Source of the DNA: Ephydatia muelleri
Lineage: Eukaryota; Porifera; Demospongiae; Spongillida; Spongillidae
DNA: 64,000 nucleotides
NCBI GenBank assembly: GCA_013339895.1
Contig: JABACO010000018.1
Coordinates: forward strand, 7,961,021 to 8,025,020
Reading direction: 5' to 3'
The notes under the pieces were generated by a model. It was given only the letters and a program-made list of their open reading frames with translations, did not search any database and was not told the origin of the DNA. Positions 17,961-36,400 of the stretch are shown piece after piece. Made by a program: the position numbers and the translations under genes. How positions within the stretch are numbered: the first letter of the stretch is position 1; every line of letters starts with the position of its first letter.

Positions 17961-18500
17961 ATGAGGGAGTTCAAAGTGGTTGTCCTCGGGTCAGGCGGTG
18001 TTGGAAAGAGCGCTCTGACAGTCCAGTTCGTGTCAGGCACATTCGTGGAGAAGTACGATCCCACTATTGAAGACTTCTACAGAAAGGAAATAGACGTAGA
18101 CGGGTCCCCAGCTGTTCTAGAAATTCTTGACACCGCTGGCACTGAGCAGTTCGCATCAATGAGAGATTTGTACATCAAAAATGGTCAGGGTTTTCTCCTG
18201 GTATATTCCATCATCAATCAACAGACATTCATAGATGTACAACCCCTTAAGGACCAGATCACAAGGGTTAAGGGGGGAGCGGCTTCTCCTATCATTCTGG
18301 TTGGGAATAAGGCTGATATGGAGTCAGAAAGAAGCGTTGTGGAGAGAGATGGCAAAACTTTGGCTGGTGAATGGAATTGCCCTTTTTTTGAAACTTCAGC
18401 AAAAACAAACCTCAACGTACATGAGATGTTCAGCGAAATTGTACGGCAAATATGTAAAAAGAAAACCAAAGAATCTTCTGGTTGCTGCAGTCTATTATAA
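17961..18500 (+). CDS. RAP2: Rap2-type small GTPase
   Basis: This is a Ras-superfamily switch at membranes. The intronless frame of 179 residues has all five G motifs: GSGGVGKS (P-loop), DPTIEDF (switch I), DTAGTEQ (switch II), NKAD and ETSAK. Phenylalanine at position 39 in the effector loop (TIEDFYRKE) is characteristic of Rap2, where Rap1 has serine. The tail ends GCCSLL. The last four residues form a CaaX box with terminal Leu, so geranylgeranylation is predicted, and an adjacent cysteine could be palmitoylated. Glycine 12 is retained, unlike the Rap1 threonine-61 pattern. The ortholog group is certain to Rap2 but not to a vertebrate paralogue. Confidence 0.95.
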   Translation: MREFKVVVLGSGGVGKSALTVQFVSGTFVEKYDPTIEDFYRKEIDVDGSPAVLEILDTAGTEQFASMRDLYIKNGQGFLLVYSIINQQTFIDVQPLKDQITRVKGGAASPIILVGNKADMESERSVVERDGKTLAGEWNCPFFETSAKTNLNVHEMFSEIVRQICKKKTKESSGCCSLL

Positions 18501-18917
18501 GAGCTGACCAGGATACACCTAGTTTTATATCTGACTGGATTATCGGATTATCACTATGGCTTTGTCTTGCAGCTCTATGATGCAACAGCAGTTGTCTCCT
18601 AGGTCTTGGTTCTTTTGCTCTCTCTTTCCCACACCACTGTGTTTTATTTGTACTGTAGTCAAGTTCTCCACACCTATCTTTAATTGTGCATAATATGATG
18701 ATTTGGTGAGTGTAATAGTGTTTTGTTTGTATATGTATGAGATATCACAATATGCCTTTGTGTCTTATGAACTTAAATGCATTGCATGCACACATTTCAT
18801 GTCAGTTGGCTGATGAGCTTTAATTAGCACAATTTGGAGTTAACCATTTTTGAGATTTCACCCTAAAAAGCACAGGCAGGGTACAACCAACACCAACAAA
18901 ATGCACACATATAAATC
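18501..18917. other. Converging 3' flanks of RAP2 and the PUB gene
   Basis: The 417 bp between two convergent stop codons contain no further coding signal. Confidence 0.6.
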
Positions 18918-19806
18918 TCAAAGCTTGTGCTTGCATACTTCACACAAAACGTTAGCAGTGGGATTCAAAAACATACAATACGCACACTCCCAACGTGAGG
19001 CAACTTCAGATCTGATCTTATTTGCAGTGGTAGAGAAATCCCCGGGTGTACAAACAAGGTCAAATCCAGCTGATTGCGATGTTTCCACTATCATTTTATG
19101 TAAATCTTGGTTGCTTTCCAATTGTGAAAGTCCTCCACTGCCTTGGCTACCTTCAAGTGAAATTGATCTTGCTAATGTGTGACCTTCGTCTTGTGGAGTA
19201 ACACTTCCATTATGAGGCCAACTTGTTTGGCGCAAAACTTGATGTTCATTCTTCATCTGTACTATGCCAGTACCTTGCTGTACTTTGGGGGTCACGGTAT
19301 CATGACAGCTCACAGATGGACACAAATTGTTTCCCTCTGCACTGAAGCCATTTTGTGAGTCACGATCCTGACAACTATCATCCTGTTTAGAATGTCGATA
19401 TTGCTGTGTGTGGCCACTCCTCTCATGTCTGTTCCCACAAGTGCTCTGTGAGTTTGTTAGGACAGTCAATATTTGACTATGTGCAAAGCCTGCCTTACAA
19501 TAGTCGATTATCTCTTTCAGCTTAAAATGCTTTCCATGTTCCTTTGCTTCCTGCAACCACCTCAAATATAACTCCAGCATAGCATACAGAATAACAAGAT
19601 CAGCAATTGTTTCAATGATGGCATCCCTGTTGATGTTCCCCTCATATACAAGTTCCTGTCCATCTGCAGTTAATTGATACCCCATTTGAATGAGCACTTT
19701 CTCTGCTCCTAACAATTTATTTGATACTCTGTACAAATACGAATTGCTTGACAGCTGAGTAGGTAATCAAAAGAAATGGTATGCAGTATCAGATTGCCTT
19801 TGCACT

Positions 19807-19885
<79 letters not shown>

Positions 19886-20285
19886 CACACACATACAAAA
19901 ACACATATACACTACATACATAACTTATGATGCGCTTCAATTTGGGTTTCTCACTAACCTTAATCCGACGGAACTCCAACTTTTGAGGCAAATTTAAGAG
20001 GTTAATCCCATATTTCAAAAGAACCTTACACGCGGTCTGAGATCCGTCAACGACGTTTTTGGCGTGTTCCAGTGTTTCAACACGATCGACCTCGTCCGTC
20101 GCTAGGAGACCATATACACATACAAAACCCATCTTAAAAACACATTTTACACATGTCTCTGCATATTTTTTCGCCTTTTCAAAAACACTTGCGCTAACTT
20201 CCACGCTTGTACTTCTACCATCTAAAGCATTGGTCGTTTTCTTTATTTCTCTTACAATGTCGTCTCGTGCAACACCCACGGACAT
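18918..20285 (-). CDS. PUB-domain protein, SPATA2-like, with C-terminal RanBP2-type zinc finger
   Basis: Two exons (20285-19920 and 19754-18918, phase 0 junction) encode 400 residues. Residues of about 85-180 form a PUB domain: LLKYGINLLNLPQKLEFRRI, then YLYRVSNKLLGAEKVLIQMG and ELYL. The closest match I know is SPATA2 (GINL...EFR.IK, YV..LL...GY), which links CYLD to the linear-ubiquitin ligase HOIP. The HOIP PUB domain is the second choice. The C-terminus is a perfect NZF finger, WECAYCMFLNPTANVLCEVC (W-x-C-x2-C-x10-C-x2-C), which in relatives binds ubiquitin. No RBR ligase domain is present. The middle (about 220-360) is low complexity. It probably acts in ubiquitin signalling in the cytosol; this is inference. 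It is head to head with GAS8. Confidence 0.7.
19809..19882 (-). repeat. (GT)n on the sense strand of the PUB gene intron
   Basis: On the gene strand the donor GTATGT leads within 30 bp into GT repeats that fill most of the 165-bp intron. Confidence 0.9.
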
Positions 20286-20346
20286 TTTAGCATTACGTCG
20301 TTATATAATCACGTGAACGTAACTATAGAAACAATAATCGTCGATC
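20286..20346. promoter_or_regulatory. 61-bp bidirectional promoter with CACGTG
   Basis: Only 61 bp separate the start codons of the PUB gene and GAS8. CACGTG lies at 20310-20315, beside TTATATAA (20301-20308). Confidence 0.6.
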
Positions 20347-22521
20347 ATGGTAAGCTTTGTCGCATTTTGGATGTAGTAAGTAAACAAATGGTAATCTAAA
20401 AGCCGCCGAAAAAAGGAAAAGGGAAAGGCAAAGGGAAAGGAAAGGGAAAGGGAAAGGGGAAAGATGCAAAGTCAGCAGCTGTCGGTCTTAATCAAGATTT
20501 GACCAAAGAAGAGGTACTGACTCCATGCTGTGCATTGAGATGCTCAGTTAACATGTGTCTGCAGTTGGAGGAATTAATGGAGAAGCTTAAAGATGACATA
20601 AAAAGAGAACAAACTGAGCGTGGTTATTTTCAACTTGAACGAGACAAGGTGAATGCATTCTGGGACATAACCAAAAAACAGTTGGAAGAAGCAAAAGCAA
20701 CCATACGTAATAAGGAAAGAGAGCTGGAGGAAACAGAGGAGAGGCATCAGGTTGAGATTAAGGTACTGTGCATTAGAGCAAATTCAAATGCAGAAAGCTA
20801 ACCCATTTTCTACTATTCATGAAGGTGTATAAGCAAAAAGTGAAGCATCTGTTATATGAACACCAGAACAACATTACAGAGCTGAAGAGAGACGGTAGCA
20901 CAAAGTTTTATGCAAACACTATGCTAAGCCCTGCTCCTTAGGTGTGGTATCTCTGACATTGGAGCAGAGCCAGCACAACGAACGTGAGAAGGATGTTGTA
21001 GTGGAAAAGAGAGAACTGAAGGTACCTCAGTGTGTTGAGACATAACTCAATCGTAATGGTACCCAGGTTGAACTGAAGGAGATGGAATTAGCCCATCAGG
21101 AGGCTGTAAAGGAAATCAAGCTAGTATGTTATGAATTTACTTACATCTTACCTTAGTTCAAACTATGTGATGCAGGCACACGATCAAGAATTGACTAAGT
21201 TAAGAGAAGAATTTGAACAGCTTGCATCTGGTAAATGTGATCAATATTGACAATGAAGATTACAAATTGAATTGCAGAACTGCAATCAAAACATGATAAG
21301 AAGATGGGTGCCTTGAGAGATGAATTGGAGCTGCGAAGAAAAGTGGAAATACATGAGATCGAAGAGGTAATTGTGCATTGTCACCTGCACTGCAATTAAC
21401 ACCCCTTTGTATTCAGCGCAAGAATGGTCAGATAAATGCTTTGATGAAAAATCATGAGAAGGCCTTCAGTGACATAAAAAATTATTACAACGACATCACT
21501 CTCAATAACCTGGCACTCATTAACTCTCTGAAAGTCTGTAATTACCAATGTGAAGAATTTGTTATATAAGTTGTTTTGTTCAGGAACAAGCAGAACGGAT
21601 GAAGAAGGAACAGGAACGCCTTGAAAAACAATTATCAGAAACTCAAACAGAAAACAGAAAACTTCAGGAGCCTCTGCAGAAAGCAAAAGAAGAAGTGATT
21701 GAATTAAGAAAACAATTAGCAAACTACGAGAGGGATAAGACTTCACTTGCAGTAAGTGACACATTGATCCCATATACTAATGTATTTAAGGTCAGCATTT
21801 CAGAATGCCAAGGCACGAGTAAAAGCACTAGACTCGGAACTGAAAAGTTTGAAGTGGGAGCATGATGTGTTGGAACAAAGATTCGCTCAGGTAACATCAA
21901 GAGTTATTCTTCTTGGTAAATACATTGCATGCCACAGATGGAGAAAGAGAGAGATGAGCTGTACAGTCGATTTGTTACAACCATTCATGATGTGCAGCAG
22001 AAGAGTGGCTTGAAGAATCTGCTACTCGAAAAGAAACTCTCTGCTTTGGCTGACACTTTGGAGAAAAAGGTGTGCACCACATCCAGGCAACCCCAATGCT
22101 TACTATTTCCTTAGGAAGCACAACTGAATGAAGTCTTGTCAGCCTCTAATTTGGACCCCTCAGCACTTACCATGGTCACGAGAAAACTTGAGGTATTAAA
22201 ACAACTGAAGTAGACACTCAGCTTTACAAGTGTTCTTGCTCTGACCTTTTCAGGATGTTCTGGATTCAAAGAATAGTGCCATCAGGGACCTACAGTATGA
22301 ACTAGCTCGAGTCTGCAAAGTAAGGACTCACCAATCTAACAGCCCGCAACATTCACTTTTTTTGTCTTCAGGCACATAATGACCTCATTCGAACATATGA
22401 GGCCAAAATTACTGCATTTGGTATTCCAACTGAAGAGCTTGGCTTCAAGCCCTTACAAAGTACTGTGGCAGGACAGACACTGGGACAAGGGCCTGCTGGC
22501 CTGGTCTCGTCCCCATCTTGA
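20347..22521 (+). CDS. GAS8: GAS8/DRC4, nexin-dynein regulatory complex subunit
   Basis: This is a coiled-coil component of the nexin-dynein regulatory complex on motile cilia microtubules. Exon 1 codes only the initiator ATG (20347-20349), directly followed by GTAAGC. Exon 2 starts at 20403 with [10 protein letters not shown], a glycine-lysine run written as a GGGAAA microsatellite. Next come [20 protein letters not shown] and [20 protein letters not shown], then [39 protein letters not shown] and [12 protein letters not shown]. The tail reads [20 protein letters not shown] and [14 protein letters not shown]. The family match is full length, with at least twelve short exons. Its presence fits an animal with ciliated or flagellated cells. 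Confidence 0.96.
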
Positions 22522-22721
22522 TAGCATGCTACAGTTTTGCTTTGATTTTGTTGTGCAAGCAATTAACATCACACCCCTCGTTCCCTCGCATTTCAATTAC
22601 TACACTAGTACATAATCAATAATAAGACGCGGATATACAATCATCTTAACAGTACGCAACACCCTAACATCACGTACATACGCACAAGTGGTGTGTCCCA
22701 TGGCTATGTCCCTATAGATGA

Positions 22722-22961
22722 CTAGTGATACTTGCGAATTCGGTCGTGCTTCAGGTGCTTGTAATGAATCATGTAATTCAATACCATGCACACTCCAGCC
22801 AAGTGCAGAAATGGTGTTAGACGGGCATTCTTACAAGTGACGTATTTTGCCCTGTAGCTGGCTACTGCTCTGCTCGCGTAGGAAGGAATTGAACCAAGTC
22901 GGAAGTTCTTAAGCGTATATTCTCCGAGATCTCGTAGTTTCACATCCCCCAAGTTGGACAT
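22722..22961 (-). CDS. ATP5MF: Mitochondrial ATP synthase subunit f
   Basis: This small subunit of the membrane sector (Fo) of mitochondrial ATP synthase is encoded by one exon of 79 residues. The diagnostic C-terminus YKHLKHDRIRKYH is nearly identical to vertebrate subunit f. A single hydrophobic segment (FLHLAGVCMVLNYMIHY) spans the inner membrane. The N-terminal region LGDVKLRDLGEYTLKNFRLG aligns with the VKLGELPSW region. It is convergent with GAS8 (200 bp) and divergent from the TIR-RNMT gene (271 bp). Confidence 0.93.
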   Translation of the reverse strand: MSNLGDVKLRDLGEYTLKNFRLGSIPSYASRAVASYRAKYVTCKNARLTPFLHLAGVCMVLNYMIHYKHLKHDRIRKYH

Positions 22962-23170
22962 CTTCTACGTCAAAAGAGGGAAAAAAAACAGTATCAGTAA
23001 TCTGCCACCAATATGGTATCCCTACTGTGCCGGTCTTCTAGTCAACAAGGTAGCGTGACTATCGTGTGACGTATGGCGCCAATAACGTGGAATTCTATTT
23101 GAAGCACAAGCTTGTTCCGTTAAGTACATGTATCTCGTTTAGCGTATGTGTACCGAAAGGCTAAGCCTTG

Positions 23171-23178
23171 TGACGTCA
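23171..23178 (+). promoter_or_regulatory. CRE palindrome upstream of the TIR-RNMT start
   Basis: TGACGTCA is the full CREB/ATF palindrome, 55 bp before the ATG at 23233. The same octamer lies at 61411-61418, before LYRM4. Confidence 0.45.
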
Positions 23179-23232
23179 GTACACAGTTCCGACTGTCTAC
23201 ATTTGGCCGTTATATTCCTTCTTACGAACAGT

Positions 23233-31814
<8,582 letters not shown>

Positions 31815-32802
31815 CACTGCATTGTGGCTCACTCACTTGGCCCACCACCACATAAACTGCTTGGAAGCTGGTTCGTGCTTACAGCAGCTGTTAAGATCAA
31901 TCAAATGCATTATTTTCATGTTGAAGTTTTGATGATGTTCTGTCTACAGATGGTGTGTGTGTGTGTGAACAATAGTTATGCATGTAGTGGCTGAAGAAAT
32001 ATAGCACCTGGCAGCCTGCCAATTCCACTGTTGAAGAGGCTATTATAAGTGGCATTGTGCATTTAACTTGCAAGTTCATACAGTAGAAATTATAAGAGCT
32101 CATCGCCGATGCAATTATGTTTAGATTTAATTTTGCGACAAATACAACACTTACATCTTGCATTAATAAAAGTTATATGGATTGTTTACATACTGAGCGT
32201 ATTAAAAGCTATTTCACATCCAGAAAGCAACACGTCAGCTAAAATGGGCGTCAGTCTAAGCAAGATCACGCTCTGCGCAACAAGGAATACCGCCCTCAGG
32301 ATTGTACACAATGCATCTACTTCTGAAAGAAAACCTTGTCAGCAATGTACAGCATGCATTTTGCATTTTAGGCATGATGGTGCAATCATAGTTCAATCAT
32401 AAGTAACGTCACGAGCTCCGGCCACCGAGCTGTGAAAACATAGCATGAGGCGGTCACGAAGACTGGATTAAAAATAAACACCAACCATAGGCTGCGAATC
32501 GGTATGAAATTAAGACTGAATTAGCGGCGGCTACAGTTGCTCTAGACCTGCATGCATGACATTATACCTTTATAAATAGCAATTAAAAGAAAAGGTTGCG
32601 GAATAGAGGCTCGAAGGTCGTGTACATAAAGGGCCATTAAACATTGGCGGGGCATTCGGTTCTATAACCAAGCGGAGACGACTATGTTGATTATCGATTT
32701 AAAAAATAGTAACGGGACAATCAATTTTAATGTTATTCACCGCTGAAACGCGTTAATTATCGGTTACATCCGCATACTACCAGCCCCACCCCACTTCTGA
32801 GT
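31815..32802. other. Spacer between TIR-RNMT and the cadherin gene, no gene seen
   Basis: Nearly 1 kb holds the 3' flank of RNMT and the presumed cadherin promoter. A 52-codon frame starts with MGVSLSK at 32244 but has no homology I recognise and no splice support. Confidence 0.5.
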
Positions 32803-33398
32803 ATGGCGTGCAGGGCTTTTTGTGGCTTCGTCGCGCTTGCTTGCATTGCTTTCAGCGATTGGACAGCTCAGTAAGTAAAGCAAGTTGCCTCCACAAACTA
32901 AGTTAGATTCGTGCCGAAATTTTACAGCTTTGTTTGAGCAATCAAGTTCGATCTCAATTACAATCAACGAAGAGCTTAGCCTTGGTAATTCCACCTGGCA
33001 CGTTCACTTCCTCGCGGTTTCATAATGCAAATTCTTTCTTCTTGCTAAATCAGGCACCGATGTCTTACAGCTGCCAGCGTTCTGTGGGAACATCAATAGT
33101 TGGACTGAACCAGACTTCTACACTGTGCAAGTGTCTCCAACGACGTACTTCAATTGGAACGGTGCCGTAGAAGCCATAGTGGTGACCAGCAGGTTGGACA
33201 GAGATGTAAGTTGCATGTACGTAGGTGTTATCGTGGAGGTGAACTAGACATTCATAGCATGTTGACTGCTTCGGTGTTGACATGACAACTTCAAATGCCC
33301 ATTTGGACCTATACTATATCCACACACTAAGATTGGTGCAGTCTGTGCTTTGTCGCATCTGCAGATCCCGCCTCCCTCCTCTTCTCCACTCCCCCTTC

Positions 33399-33430
<32 letters not shown>

Positions 33431-36400
33431 CACGCACACACACGCCTTCCCCGCCCATGGATCATGAATAACTGATTAGGGTGAAGCACTTTTGATCGCC
33501 ATATATTATGACCCCAATATGGATAGCGTCACATTTGAATATCTTCTGAATCCCATGGATACATAAGCCATATACGACCGTACAATTGTGTGCCTGCAAA
33601 CTTCATTTAGTGCGAACATGGTGCGAATCCAGGGTGATCGTGCATATTTCATCATCACCAGCGGGCATATTTTTATGCTTTGATTGGTTGTGGTTGATAA
33701 CGGAGGGTCTCTTATATAGCACATAGTTTTATTTGTAATGCGCGTTTTAAGTTTCCACAACCTGCGCAGGAACGTGAACAGGATTGTGACGTTGTGAGGA
33801 GAGGTGTGTTCAATACAAATTCACGTAATGTACAACTATTCGATGCGAAGATAGTTACCCAGGCAAAAAATAATAATATAGCTGTAAACTATAAATAGAC
33901 ATAACGACATTACGAAAGAAAAAACGAGCGGACATGCTGGGAAGATATTTAATGCGTACGTTTGCTTGCAGACTGCCTTCCCTGGTCCAACCACAAGCTT
34001 CACTGTGACTGTCACCAGTTCAATATGTCCGGGAACTGTGAGTAACCATAGTAACCAACATAATGACAATGTCTATTTCATTTCTGTCTCTGCCCCTGGT
34101 CTTTCCATCCCGTCCCCAGGCCACTCTGATGGTTAACGTGATGCTACGTGACATTAATGACAATCCTCCAGTTCCTGTAGACCTCATCCCATCCCAAATC
34201 ACCCATGTCACATCTGTAAGGACCTGGCACCTTGCGGCTTACATGAGCTAACACCATACTCCCTTGCAGACCACACCCTTAGGTGCACAGATATGTGTTG
34301 TCAGTGCCACTGATCTGGACGAGGGTATCAATGCCATCCACACCTACAGCCTGGTGCAAGGGGTGAGTGTGTTGTGGTCCCACTCCATGTACTATTAATG
34401 CCATGGCCCCATTCCATACCATGTGCTCCGTTCCCAGGATGGCACTTTCATTATCGATTCTGTGACTGGTGTCATTACTCTTGCTGGTCAAGTGTCGCAC
34501 GCAAACAGTCCCTACACCATTGACATTCAAATTACAGTGAGCTCCCATTGGCATCAGGATGCTGAGGGCATCATGTGATATTGTGTGACCATCTAGGATA
34601 CAGGAAATCCTGTGCTTCAGTCTGCGGGGATGGTGGTAACAGTCCACTATGTCATCTCCTATGCTCCTCCTAAATTCACCCGCAACACCTACACCGTGAA
34701 CATCAACGAGACACTGGCGATGGTTAGTGATGATACGCATGATGTGCTGCTTGATTGTGCTGCCATGTCACTATAGGGACCTTTGTGGCTCGTGAATGTG
34801 ACTGCAACCAAATCAGACCCAGACCCTATGGCAGTCATTGCATATTCCATATTCTCAGGTTGGAAGACTAATTAGCTAATTAGAATTCAGGCGTTTACAG
34901 TACCCTCTGCAGATCCCACTGGTGGACTGTTCTCCATTGACCCTGTCACTGGTTCAGTCTACATTCAAGGCCCCTTGGATGTTGCCATAAGCCCTCAATA
35001 TGTGGTCATAGTCCAGGTTAGTGTGGTTAGTGTGGTTAGTGTGGTTAGTGTGGTTAGTGTGGTTAGTGTGGTTAGTGTGTGTTCATCAATCAAGTGGCAG
35101 TGTGATGTGCGATCTCCTCCCCAGGCCACATTGAACATCGCTTCACCTTTCAATGAGTACTTCTGCAGTGGGAGTGTGTACAGATCCTACGCTGCTGTGA
35201 GGGTCTTCATCAGAGACACCATCAATCAGCCACCTGTGTGCTTACATGACGTTTACTTCTTTGAACTGCCCGAAAACACAGCTGTGGGCTCCCTAGTTGG
35301 TACTAATATAGGAGCCGTTGATTATGACCAGGTGTGTGCTAATTAGAGCTTGTCTGTGTATGTGTATGTGTATGCGTTTATGTGTTGTGTGTGGGTATGT
35401 GTATATGTGTGTGGGTATGTGGGTGTGTGTGCATGTGTGATTCTAAATGATTTTACTCCTCTGCAGATTGCTAATAGAATGATCACTTACACTCTCATAT
35501 CGGACACAAGTGGTGGAACCTTTCAGGTCCAAACAAGGCAGAACATTGTATCTCTGTACCTGCTGAAGCGCGTGGTCTATGAGAGCCTTGTAAACCAGAC
35601 CTTCATTCTTATGGTAACTACACCAGAAGTGTGAAGACACTTTAACTGCTTCTTTTGTAAGCTTGCTGCGACAGACAGAGGTGGCCAGTCTTGTACTATG
35701 ACTGTGTACATTGGTGTGGAGGACGTCAACAACAACCCGCCTGTTGTGCAACCTGCAGCCTACTGCATCCATGAGAAATGGACTGCTGGTGTGCTCTACT
35801 GCCTCCCCACTCCCATCAATGTAGGTCCTCCTCCCCACTCCCATCAATGTAGGTCCTCCTCCCCACTCCCATCGATGTAGGTCCTCCTCCCCACTCCCAT
35901 CAATGTAGGTCCTCCTCCCCACTCCCATCAATGTAGGTCCTCCTCCCCACTCCCATCAATGTAGGTCCTCCTCGCCACTCCCATCAATGTAGGCCCTCCT
36001 CCCCACCCCCATCAATGTAGGTCCTCCTCCCCACTCCCATCAATGTAGGTCCTCCTCCCCACTCATGTAGGTCCTCCTTCCCACTCCCATCAATGTAGGC
36101 CCTCCTCCCCACTCCCATCAATGTAGGCCCTCCTCCCCACTCCCATCAATGTAGGTCCTCCTCCCCACTCATGTAGGTCCTCCTCCCCAATCCCATCACT
36201 GTGGTTCTCCTCCCCACTCCCATCAATGTAGGCCCTCCTCCCCACTCCCATCAATGTAGGCCCTCCTCCCCACTCCCATCAATGTAGGTCCTCCTCCCCA
36301 CTCATGTAGGTCCTCCTCCCCAATCCCATCACTGTAGGTCCTCCTCCCCACTCCCATCAATGTAGGCCCTCCTCCCCACTCCCATCAATGTCTGCACGCT

